DNA from: Elusimicrobia bacterium RIFOXYA12_FULL_57_11
GTDB taxonomy: Bacteria > Elusimicrobiota > Elusimicrobia > Elusimicrobiales > UBA9959
Assembly: GCA_001800275.1 (NCBI GenBank)
Contig: MGVB01000129.1
Span: 1 to 32,077, forward strand
Length of the DNA stretch: 32,077 bases
Direction: 5' to 3'
The translations under genes and the position numbers were made by a program. Below the pieces are notes generated by a model that did not search any database, was not told the origin of the DNA, and worked only from the letters and a program-made list of their open reading frames with translations. This document shows, piece by piece, positions 18,769-27,048 of this stretch (its first letter is position 1; each line of letters starts with the position of its first letter).

Positions 18769-19830
18769 TCACCGCCCGTACCAGCGGTATTCAAGGCGCG
18801 GTCCTGTCTCCAGCGCGTCAGCCACCGCCTTCGCCCCGAACAGCTGCAGCTTGCTGTCCATAAGCGAAAAAAGATTTTCAAAAGGATCGGAATCGGTGAT
18901 CACGCGCGGGTTCTTCCCGATCTTCGCCAATTCCCCGGCCGCGTCCAGGGCGTCGCGCAGGTCACCGAGCTTATCGATCAGTTTATTGGCCAGGGCCTGG
19001 CGCCCGGTATAGATCCTCCCGTCGGCCAGGATTTTCACTTCTTCCACGGTCTTTTTACGGCCTTCCGAAACCGCCGCCACGAACTGGGAGTAAGAATCGT
19101 CTATCAACCCCTGCAGCAGTTTGCGTTCTTCCTGGGTCATATCGCGCACGGGGGAGCCTATATCCTTGAACTTGCCGGATTTGATAGCCTCGTTCTTAAC
19201 CCCCACTTTTTTCATAAGGCCCTCAAAGTTGCTGACGCTGAAGATAACCCCGATGGATCCCGTTATGGTGCCCGGTTGGGCGACAATAAGGTCGCAGGCC
19301 GAGGCCACATAATAGCCGCCGCTGGCAGACACTTCGCCGAAACGGGCAACAAAAGGTTTTTTCGTTTCCTTCCTGGCGCGCAGTACCGCAGAATATATTT
19401 CCTGCACAGCGCCCACGGAACCGCCTGGAGAATTAATATCCAGCAGGATCGCTTTCACCTCTTTTTTCTCCGACATAAGCCGTATGCGTTTAGCTATCTG
19501 CTGGCTGCCGCGCTCCCAGGACCTGGAAGAACTCCCCTGTGTGATCACCCCGTAAAGAGGGATCACGGCCACGGCATCCTTTTTGCCCTGGACCAGGCCG
19601 GTAAGTTTTGAGATATCCATGTCGTTAGGCTTCAGCTTGCGGGCGGCGTCAGCCCTTGAGATCACGGCAAAAGCCGCGAACAGTGAAAGGGCGTAAAGGG
19701 CCGCTATGGCCCGCAACCAGATTCTGGTCTTTGAGTGCTGCGCGGGCTGGGAGGCGTTCAACGGCGCCTCGGTTGTCGGCGCCTGCTCCGGCTGCTCTCC
19801 CGGCAACCGGCTGCTGTTATTTTCTTCCAT
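18769..19830 (-). CDS. sppA: Signal peptide peptidase SppA (short type)
   Basis: LLDINSPGGSVGAVQEIY, GEVSASGGYYVASACD (catalytic Ser region), IIGSIGVI-like TITGSIGVIF; N-terminal TM. Confidence 0.94.
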   Translation of the reverse strand: MEENNSSRLPGEQPEQAPTTEAPLNASQPAQHSKTRIWLRAIAALYALSLFAAFAVISRADAARKLKPNDMDISKLTGLVQGKKDAVAVIPLYGVITQGSSSRSWERGSQQIAKRIRLMSEKKEVKAILLDINSPGGSVGAVQEIYSAVLRARKETKKPFVARFGEVSASGGYYVASACDLIVAQPGTITGSIGVIFSVSNFEGLMKKVGVKNEAIKSGKFKDIGSPVRDMTQEERKLLQGLIDDSYSQFVAAVSEGRKKTVEEVKILADGRIYTGRQALANKLIDKLGDLRDALDAAGELAKIGKNPRVITDSDPFENLFSLMDSKLQLFGAKAVADALETGPRLEYRWYGR

Positions 19831-19851
19831 TTATTCCTCCCTGGTGTAACT

Positions 19852-21114
19852 TCAGCTTACGCCGCCTGCGTCAACGACCCTGTTTCTGCCGTTTTCTTTT
19901 GCCGCATAAAGCGCCGCGTCCGCCCTGCCTATAACCTCGGCCGGGGTCCGCCCGTCGCGGGGGAAATGCGCTATACCTATAGAAACGGTAAGGCGCACCT
20001 TTTCAAGCCCCTGGGAAAAGACCTCAGCCTCTATACGGGCCCGGATGGTTTCCGCTTTCCTGAGTACCCCGGCGGCGTCGGCGCGGGGCAGCACTATGCC
20101 GAACTCTTCTCCGCCGTAACGCCCCACAAAATCGGTTTCATAAACCCCGTCTTTCAGCAGCTGCGCCACCCGCTTAAGAACGGCATCCCCGAACTGGTGG
20201 CCATAAGTGTCGTTCAGGTTCTTAAAATGATCGATATCCGCTATCATAAACCCCATGCTGGTCTTAAAAGCCGAAGAACGTCGTATTTCTTCCTTGATCT
20301 TCTCGTCAAGCGTACTACGGCGCCACAACCCCGTGAGGCCATCCGTAAGGGAAAGCCACTCCACCTGTTTAAAAAGCTGCACACGTTTAAGAGCGAAGGA
20401 AATCTCCCCGGCAAACCGGGCGGCGGCCTCCGCGTCGGCGGCAGAACGCTCCCGGCAGATTATCAGTCCCAACGCCGGGGCAACAGTCTCCGCCGCCTGC
20501 AGGGAAGCGTGGACGGGGGCGACCACAAAGCCGGAAACGGACACCGGCGCCCGCGGGACTCCCCCTGCAGCCGCAATAAGTTCCGGCAACGCCGGCAGTT
20601 GGGAACCCAAAGTTCCCTGCGCAAAAAGCTCCAGCTCGCCCGGAGTGTTCCCCGCAAGGTACAGCGCGGTTTCTTCCGTTAAAAAATAATCTGACAGGTA
20701 TTTCCCCAGCTGGCGACCCGCGGCAGAAGGGTCCACGGTCTCGGAAAGAAGTTTTACGGCCGAATATACCGCCAAAGATCTTTTTTCGCCCGAAGCGGCA
20801 AGGCGCGCCGCTTCTTTTACCGCCGCCAGTTCTTTTTCGAGGACCGCCGCTTTTTTTAATGAGGCATCCAGCCCGGACCGGCCCGGCATCAGCCCGGACC
20901 GGCCGTTAAGAAATACGGAATGAGCCAGCGCCGCGGCCGTCCAAAGCGCCAGCACGGCGAACGGCGCGCCGGCCTGGTCCCGCAACATGGCGGACGAGAC
21001 GCCGAAAAGCGCAAGCCCGGAGCCCAAACCCGCCCAGCGGTTCAACCGTCCCAGGAAATAAGACAGCAGAGGCGCGGCGGCGGCGGCGGCAAGCCACAAC
21101 TCGGGGTTATTCAT
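19852..21114 (-). CDS. Membrane-anchored GAF-like plus GGDEF diguanylate cyclase
   Basis: DHFKNLNDTYGHQFGDAVLKRVAQLL, GRYGGEEFGIVLPRA. Start trimmed to MNNPELWLAAAAAAPLL, overlapping the upstream gene by 8 bp. Confidence 0.9.
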   Translation of the reverse strand: MNNPELWLAAAAAAPLLSYFLGRLNRWAGLGSGLALFGVSSAMLRDQAGAPFAVLALWTAAALAHSVFLNGRSGLMPGRSGLDASLKKAAVLEKELAAVKEAARLAASGEKRSLAVYSAVKLLSETVDPSAAGRQLGKYLSDYFLTEETALYLAGNTPGELELFAQGTLGSQLPALPELIAAAGGVPRAPVSVSGFVVAPVHASLQAAETVAPALGLIICRERSAADAEAAARFAGEISFALKRVQLFKQVEWLSLTDGLTGLWRRSTLDEKIKEEIRRSSAFKTSMGFMIADIDHFKNLNDTYGHQFGDAVLKRVAQLLKDGVYETDFVGRYGGEEFGIVLPRADAAGVLRKAETIRARIEAEVFSQGLEKVRLTVSIGIAHFPRDGRTPAEVIGRADAALYAAKENGRNRVVDAGGVS

Positions 21115-22447
21115 ACACCACCCTGTTGCGGCCGGCCTCTTTGGCGCGGAAAAGCCGCTCGTCTGCGGCGCGGACAAGCTGGCTGGAAACCGCACCCTCG
21201 GAAGGGAACTCCGCCACGCCGAAACTAGCCGTAACGCGCGCGTCGCGCCCGCCAAAAGAAAAAGCGCGCCCGGCCAGCGCCAGGCGCAGGTTTTCGGCAG
21301 CCGCGGCGGCCTGCGCCTTACCGGCCCCGGTAATTATCAGGGCGAACTCTTCGCCTCCGTAGCGGGCGGTAAAGTCCACCTCCCTCACTCCCCCGGCCAG
21401 GACTTCAGCCACAACTTTAAGTACCGCATCCCCCGCCTGGTGTCCGAAAGTGTCGTTATAGCTCTTGAAATGATCGATATCCGCCATAATCAGCGCGAAC
21501 GGCGTCCTGGCCCGCGCGGCGCGGAGGATTTCCTCCTCAAGGCGGGTCTGGAAAGCGCGATGGGTATACAACCCGGTCAAACCGTCCTTTATGGCCAGTT
21601 CGCGCACTTTCTCGAACAGGTAGATATTTTCCATACTGACCCCGGCCAGCGCGCAGAAAAGTTCCGCGCCGCGCAGGTCCTCCGCCTTAAAACGGTCAGG
21701 CTCCTGGGCGCAAGCGCGCACAAAACCCACCAGGGCGCCGAACAGATGCAGCGGCAGCGCCATCATGGAGCGCTGCCCTGCGCCGAAAAACCCGCGGGGA
21801 AACCGGCTGTCGGCTTCGGAATTGCGCACCAACAGCGGGATCTTGCGCTCGGCCACCCAGGTGTCGGCGAAATCCCTTGGCGCCCCTGAATGCAGTTCTA
21901 TCGCAGCTCCGGGAAAATACTTTTTAAGGAGGTTTTCCAGTCTTTCTTTTATCTCGTCGGGAGTCGAGGCCGCGCCTATATCCTGTACGGAAGCAGCCAG
22001 GGCGCCCTTGTCGCGTATGCGGGCCAACGTGCTTTCCTGGTGAAGGCGGTAGCGGGCCAGTTCATCCGTGAGGTTCCCTATCCTCACGGCGGCCTCCGCT
22101 TCCCCGGCGGCCAGTTTTTCCCCGGCGGCGCGCCGCAAGCTCTCGGCCCGGGCTAAAGCGAAAAAAAGCAGCCACAGGCACAGGACTTCCACCATAGCCG
22201 CCGCCATACCCAAAAAAGAATCCCCGCCCGGGACCAGCTTAGGCAGACTGAAGCCGGCCGCGGTCACCAAAAACAGGAAAATATATTTAACTTCTTTTTC
22301 CCCGGACCAGTGGAACCAGATGAACAGCGCCCCCGCGGCCGGATAGAGCCACAGGAAATGCGCAGGCCACAACCAAAGCGCCCACGCCAGCCCGGCAACA
22401 ATAGCGGCAGGGCAGGCAACCTTGGTAAAAGCGTTGGCCTTCAGCAT
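21107..22447 (-). CDS. Membrane-anchored GAF plus GGDEF diguanylate cyclase
   Basis: N-terminal TM helices, GAF-like middle, DHFKSYNDTFGHQAGDAVLKVVAEVL, REVDFTARYGGEEFALIITG. Confidence 0.93.
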   Translation of the reverse strand: MLKANAFTKVACPAAIVAGLAWALWLWPAHFLWLYPAAGALFIWFHWSGEKEVKYIFLFLVTAAGFSLPKLVPGGDSFLGMAAAMVEVLCLWLLFFALARAESLRRAAGEKLAAGEAEAAVRIGNLTDELARYRLHQESTLARIRDKGALAASVQDIGAASTPDEIKERLENLLKKYFPGAAIELHSGAPRDFADTWVAERKIPLLVRNSEADSRFPRGFFGAGQRSMMALPLHLFGALVGFVRACAQEPDRFKAEDLRGAELFCALAGVSMENIYLFEKVRELAIKDGLTGLYTHRAFQTRLEEEILRAARARTPFALIMADIDHFKSYNDTFGHQAGDAVLKVVAEVLAGGVREVDFTARYGGEEFALIITGAGKAQAAAAAENLRLALAGRAFSFGGRDARVTASFGVAEFPSEGAVSSQLVRAADERLFRAKEAGRNRVVYE

Positions 22448-22505
22448 GTATATAGAATTCTACAATAAAAGTAAGGACGACAAAGACACCGGAGATGAGG
22501 AGCTT

Positions 22506-23726
22506 TTAAAAAGGCTCCTGGTTTTCAAGCCTGGCCAGCGCTGGAACCTCTCCCGGAGCGTAAGAGAAATCCCGGGCAGGCGCTTGAGGAGCTGCCACGG
22601 GAAAGCCCCCCGGGCGCCCTGCCGGCAGCGCGGGAATAGTCTGCGTTACGCAGTGTATGGAACCTCCCGCGGTTATGCTGGAATCCGAATTTATGGGGAT
22701 AACGCTGACTCCCGGCATGCCGGAGCTGTATGCGGCGGCGGCCTGGGCTTCCTCCGCGGAACGCCCGGAATAAGAAGGCATCAGCACCGTGTTGTTAACT
22801 ATCAGCGAATTGGTGTAGGTATACCAGGTCCCCGAATTTTCCCAGCCTTTTATGGTCAATATTCTATACGGTTGCCCGTCCGCGGCGGTACGGCCCCTGA
22901 ACCACGCCTGCGCCTTCTCGGAATTGGATTTAAACGGTTCCGAATCGGCCGCCGAGATCAAAACCGTATGGTCATTAAGCAGCTTCATGAACATGTCTAT
23001 ATGCCCTGTGCCGTCCTTTGGCTGGCCGGGGTAGCCGGCATAATCAAAAGTGTAGATATTCTTCGCCTTGAACTGAGCTTTTAAAGCGGCGTCAACCTGC
23101 TCCTGGCTCATGGAGGAATTCCAGGAATAGGTGCGCCGTGTCATGAATAAATTCCCCTTTGAATCGAACATGATATTCCCGCCGTCCAATATGACCTTCA
23201 CCCCGAAAACATCGACTCCCATGGTCTTGCCCAGGCTGGCGGGCATAGCGTCGTCGGACTGCCGGTACTGGTAATGCCTGTAAACCGAATCCACTATCCC
23301 CAGCCTGCCGGGGCCGGTCAGGCCGAAAGGACCGTAATCCCTGACCCATACCGTATCTACCGGAATATCCAAAGCTTTATAGCGGCCGGCCGGAACACCC
23401 GGGAGCGTTTCAGGAGCCCACACGCCAAAAACCTGCGCCTTGCCCGGGCCGGTTACGGCCCTGGCCACGGAAGTGAGCATGTCCGTATAACCCGCCCAAC
23501 TTATAACTACCGCACCCACCGGCTCATATTCCGCCGGGATACGGAAACCGGCAGGCGGCACCGCGGGCTCAATAGCTGAAGAAGAACTGCCGGGGAGAGG
23601 CTTGCCTGCCTGTTCACGGGACGGGTCCAGCCAGTTTGGAAGCGGGTTATTGAGGTCCAGGGCGTGCGCCGCCGAAGAGAAAACAACGATCAAAACCAAC
23701 AACGCGGCCCCTGAATTTTTTTTCAT
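22506..23726 (-). CDS. Exported agmatine deiminase / PAD_porph-family protein
   Basis: DTVWVRDYGPFG, VILDGGNIMFDSKGN, GTGHIDMFMKLL, ITAGGSIHCVTQTIPA (catalytic Cys region); signal peptide MKKNSGAALLVLIVVFSSAAHA. Start chosen after a GGGAG SD. Confidence 0.88.
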   Translation of the reverse strand: MKKNSGAALLVLIVVFSSAAHALDLNNPLPNWLDPSREQAGKPLPGSSSSAIEPAVPPAGFRIPAEYEPVGAVVISWAGYTDMLTSVARAVTGPGKAQVFGVWAPETLPGVPAGRYKALDIPVDTVWVRDYGPFGLTGPGRLGIVDSVYRHYQYRQSDDAMPASLGKTMGVDVFGVKVILDGGNIMFDSKGNLFMTRRTYSWNSSMSQEQVDAALKAQFKAKNIYTFDYAGYPGQPKDGTGHIDMFMKLLNDHTVLISAADSEPFKSNSEKAQAWFRGRTAADGQPYRILTIKGWENSGTWYTYTNSLIVNNTVLMPSYSGRSAEEAQAAAAYSSGMPGVSVIPINSDSSITAGGSIHCVTQTIPALPAGRPGGFPVAAPQAPARDFSYAPGEVPALARLENQEPF

Positions 23727-23758
23727 CAAACGCTCCCAAACTGTCGTCACGCCCGGCT

Positions 23759-24496
23759 TCAGCGAAGATAGCGGCGCAGGCCGTTCATGTCAGCGGCAAA
23801 TTCCGGTGCTTTTGAAAGATTGCGGTAAAGTTCATTGGCGAGTATTCTTCCGGCTTCGATATCAGTGGGATGGTGCACTCCGCCTATAACGCGGTTCAGT
23901 GCCGCCTCATCGGCGCGGGCCAGAAATTCCCTGCGCCTGGAAGGCACAAGGTCTCCAAGTATGAGCGCGAACAGCCGCGACATGGTTGCGTGGCCGCTGG
24001 GATAAGCGTAACCGCTTACCCTGGCTATGCAGGGTTTAAGCCGTTCGTCGCGCAGGAATGGCCGGGGCCGTTTGTAGATATCTTTCATGTAGCGGTGCGC
24101 GGCCACTGAATCCTCGCCCACATTTCCAAAGAACTCCCGCACCGCGGCCGGCTGCGGGCTGATAAAAGGGGTTATCTTGCCAAAAAACACTTCGTAAGAA
24201 TGCTCCATTTCGGCCCTGGCGCGCGTACAGTCGTCCTGTGTGCGGCCTGCCTGCCAGGCGAACAGCGCCTCAAAATCCGCCAGATCCTTCGCCGACCCGG
24301 GGGCCGGCGCAGCAGGTACCGCGCCGAGGTCCAGCGCCGGGATAGCCAGGTAATGGCCGGCCGCGCCCGCCTTGGCGTCCGCGTAAATATCCGCGCCGGA
24401 GTAAAACTCCCCGAATGAAACGGCGGCGCCGAAAACAGGTGGCAGAACGGTAATTGAAAAAATAAGGATAAAACTTCTGGATAGTTTGTTCAGCAT
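23759..24496 (-). CDS. Exported PAP2 / class A-type acid phosphatase
   Basis: KDIYKRPRPF, YPSGHATMSRLFALIL, NRVIGGVHHPTDIEAG; N-terminal signal peptide. Confidence 0.9.
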   Translation of the reverse strand: MLNKLSRSFILIFSITVLPPVFGAAVSFGEFYSGADIYADAKAGAAGHYLAIPALDLGAVPAAPAPGSAKDLADFEALFAWQAGRTQDDCTRARAEMEHSYEVFFGKITPFISPQPAAVREFFGNVGEDSVAAHRYMKDIYKRPRPFLRDERLKPCIARVSGYAYPSGHATMSRLFALILGDLVPSRRREFLARADEAALNRVIGGVHHPTDIEAGRILANELYRNLSKAPEFAADMNGLRRYLR

Positions 24497-24502
24497 GATT
24501 AA

Positions 24503-24530
24503 ATTCTAATCAAAAAGCGCCCCCTGTCAA
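24503..24530 (-). promoter_or_regulatory. Promoter of the PAP2-deiminase pair: TTGACA-N16-TAGAAT
   Basis: -35 at 24525-24530, -10 at 24503-24508; only TTAATC separates the -10 from the ATG at 24496. Confidence 0.72.
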
Positions 24531-24592
24531 AGGGTAAAAAGGCCTACCCCGGCCCGGGCAAAAGGGCAAGCTCCCCCAACATCTGTATAACT

Positions 24593-24790
24593 ATGAGCAT
24601 AAAAAAGAAAACCCTTGTTACGGCGTTCGAAGCATTTGCCGGCAGAAACTCAAATCCCGCGCTCGAAGTGCTTAAGAAACTTGCCACGGAAACAATCGCC
24701 CGGGAAAAGCACTCCGGGGCCATTCCCCCGTCCCTGCCGCTTTCAGTGCTCGTAAAAGCCGCCGAGGCCGCAATAAACGCCATAAATTGA
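24593..24790 (+). pseudogene. Probable internally deleted pyroglutamyl-peptidase I (pcp) remnant
   Basis: 65 aa: KTLVTAFEAFAGRNSNPALEVLKKL resembles the Pcp N-terminus (VTGFEPFGG..NPSWE); IPPSLPLSVLVKAAEAAI resembles its C-terminus; the central catalytic region is absent. Confidence 0.55.
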
Positions 24791-24807
24791 GCACCGATAC
24801 GCGGCTG

Positions 24808-25320
24808 TTACCCGGCTTTTCTTCTGCCGGCCAGGTCGGCCAGTATCCCGGGCAGCACCCGGCGCAGGAATAACGCCAGCAAATAACCGGCGGCGCCTGT
24901 AAGGGCGAACATGTCATCAAACTGGCCCGGTATATTCACTGGCAGCATCTCGTATAAAAAAACCAGCGCGGGGAACAGCAGCCATTTTTTCTCCACAGCG
25001 TAACGCTTGGCCATGGCCATACAGGCCCCCAGCATTATCCCCGCCCCGATAAAGGCCGGGGCTGAAAACAGGCTGCCCCCGAAACTGAACGGGGCGAGGA
25101 CCGCGGACCACAGTAAAGCGAAAACCGGGGGCAGCGCCGAATCGGTATAGCTGTAAGTCCTGATAAAAAAAATACTGGCCAGCGCGGCAATAAAAAAAAT
25201 CGTAAAAACCACGGCTCCGGCCAGCACCCCGAAACGAATATCCCTGAACGCCCAGCCGGCAATAAAGGCAAGCGCCGTAAACGGAAAAGATAAAACTTCT
25301 ATAGCTATAGCCCGCCACAT
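24808..25320 (-). CDS. Integral membrane protein of unknown function
   Basis: Hydrophobic ORF; preferred start MWRAIAIEVLSF after GGAGGGGAGGG (trimmed from the ORF-track start at 25383, which lies in the upstream terminator region). Confidence 0.7.
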   Translation of the reverse strand: MWRAIAIEVLSFPFTALAFIAGWAFRDIRFGVLAGAVVFTIFFIAALASIFFIRTYSYTDSALPPVFALLWSAVLAPFSFGGSLFSAPAFIGAGIMLGACMAMAKRYAVEKKWLLFPALVFLYEMLPVNIPGQFDDMFALTGAAGYLLALFLRRVLPGILADLAGRRKAG

Positions 25321-25384
25321 AAACCCTCCCCTCCACGTGCACATTGCCGGCAATTTCACAGCCTGGTTCCTGGCGCGGCGCATG

Positions 25385-25571
25385 GAAAAGCGAGAGCCCC
25401 CGGAAGCGGGGGCTCTTCACACGGCACAGGGGCCGGATATACGGGGCAGGCCGGGGAACCGCGCCGGGGCCGGGGCAAACCCCCGAAGCCCAACCGCACA
25501 ACCAGGCTGACCGAAACCAGCTTGACCACACGCTGCACCGATCGGCGCACACCAAAGAGATCAAGACCGCA
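25385..25571 (-). ncRNA. Structured ~185-nt RNA; 6S RNA-like candidate or cis-regulatory leader
   Basis: TTGACA-N17-TATACT promoter upstream, long rod-like self-complementarity, intrinsic terminator at the 3' end, no credible ORF. Confidence 0.6.
25393..25416 (-). terminator. Intrinsic terminator of the structured RNA
   Basis: AGAGCCCCCG-loop-CGGGGGCTCT 10-bp stem with tetraloop, followed on the minus strand by CGCTTTTCC. Confidence 0.85.
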
Positions 25572-25576
25572 CTCCG

Positions 25577-25605
25577 AGTATAACAGAGGGCATTTTACCT
25601 GTCAA
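25577..25605 (-). promoter_or_regulatory. Near-consensus sigma70-type promoter TTGACA-N17-TATACT
   Basis: -35 at 25600-25605, -10 at 25577-25582, spacer exactly 17 nt. Confidence 0.85.
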
Positions 25606-25741
25606 GGCCCAGAAAAAAACACCATAACACCCCTCCTCTCACCGCCGAAAACCGGCCACCCGGCCAGGTTGCGCAGGCGGCTTTCCTAAGGCTATAATAA
25701 CGGTTGATTGAAACACCACAACGCCACGCCCGGCAAGACAC

Positions 25742-26977
25742 ATGATAAACGAAAAAATAAACGCATTATTCGCGGAAGAAGAAAAAAGCGGCGAACAAAA
25801 AGTAAACATAATACGTCTGGCGGCTATCGCGGTATTTTTTGCGGATGAGCTGCTGAACTACCACGTACTGCATGCAGTGGAACCTGGCATACACGCGCGC
25901 ACGCTCTGGACGCTTGTGGCCTGGGAAACGTTCGCCCTCATGGCCTGGCATCAGGTGAACCTGCGAGGCGCGTACGCCAGGTGGATGAAGTACGTTTCCA
26001 CCGGGGTGGACGTCCTCTTCCTCACGTTCATAATAATAGCGCTTGAGGCCAACAGCGGCCCCCTGATCTCGCTCTACTACCTTTTAATAGCGCATTCAGC
26101 CCTGCGCTACAGCAGGCGGGCCATCCTGGCCGTTACCGGACTTTCAGCCGCGGGCTACGCCGCCGTATGGTGGTCCTCTTTCGGCAATCCGCGCATCCCG
26201 TCCGTTTCCACCTACGCCGCGGGTATACATATAATAGCCATGCTGGTTATGGGCGTAATCGTAAGCTACGTAGTCAAGAAGATGCGGGGCCTGGTGCTGA
26301 AATTCGCCGACAGCCTGGTACGCCGGGAACTGGCCGAAAACGCCCTCCTGCGATACGTCTCCCACCAGGTAGCGCGGCAGATACTCGATTCCCCCGACGG
26401 CGGTGCCACAATGCAGGATGGCCGGCGCACGCACGTAGCTATTCTCATATCCGACATCCGCGGCTTCACTCCCATGTCGGAAGCTATGGAACCGGAAGCC
26501 CTGTTAAAACTGCTTAACAGCTACTTCCGGCGCATGGTGGATATTGTTTTCAGGCACAACGGGACGCTGGACAAATTCGTGGGCGACGCGCTTATCGTGG
26601 TATTCAACGACCCGTTCGACCAGCCGGACGCTGAAAAGCGGGCCGTGACCTGCGCCATGGAGATGCAGAAGGAAATCATCCTCTTCAACAAGGAGCAGGA
26701 AACCGCGGGAGGAAACACATTGGGCGTAGGCATAGGCGTGCATTGCGGCCCCGTAATAGCCGGGAACGTGGGATCGGAATCCCGCATGGACTACACCGTG
26801 ATCGGGGACACTGTAAACTTCACCTCACGGTTGCAGGGCAAAGCCCCGGCTGGCGCCATCTACGTTTCCGCAGCCGTTCGAAACAGGACCAGGACCGACT
26901 TCACCTACCGGGGCCTGGGCCTGATGGAATTCAAAGGCTACAGCGAGCCGGCCGAGATACATGAACTGGCAAATTAA
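25742..26977 (+). CDS. Membrane-anchored class III adenylate/guanylate cyclase
   Basis: HVAILISDIRGFTPMSEAMEPEALLKLLNSYF, GTLDKFVGDALIVVFNDP, GVGIGVHCGPVIAGNVGSESRMDYTVIGDTVNFTSRLQG; N-terminal TM helices. Confidence 0.94.
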   Translation: MINEKINALFAEEEKSGEQKVNIIRLAAIAVFFADELLNYHVLHAVEPGIHARTLWTLVAWETFALMAWHQVNLRGAYARWMKYVSTGVDVLFLTFIIIALEANSGPLISLYYLLIAHSALRYSRRAILAVTGLSAAGYAAVWWSSFGNPRIPSVSTYAAGIHIIAMLVMGVIVSYVVKKMRGLVLKFADSLVRRELAENALLRYVSHQVARQILDSPDGGATMQDGRRTHVAILISDIRGFTPMSEAMEPEALLKLLNSYFRRMVDIVFRHNGTLDKFVGDALIVVFNDPFDQPDAEKRAVTCAMEMQKEIILFNKEQETAGGNTLGVGIGVHCGPVIAGNVGSESRMDYTVIGDTVNFTSRLQGKAPAGAIYVSAAVRNRTRTDFTYRGLGLMEFKGYSEPAEIHELAN

Positions 26978-27048
26978 CGGGCACCGACGCCGCGATATTG
27001 CCGGGAACCGTCCATTTTTGTAGCATTCAATACAGTCTGCCGACAGCC

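Noticed and set aside
19735-20682. 315-aa plus-strand ORF spanning sppA and the second GGDEF gene
   Set aside because: Antisense across two well-supported genes, no recognizable domain.
22500-22526. AGGAGC-ttttaaaaag-GCTCCT hairpin at the deiminase 3' end as an intrinsic terminator
   Set aside because: Only a 6-bp stem overlapping the stop codon and lacking a clear U-tract; too weak to call.
25321-25383. N-terminal extension of the 191-aa membrane protein ORF
   Set aside because: It would start just after the ncRNA terminator; a strong SD (GGAGGGGAGGG) precedes the internal ATG at 25320.
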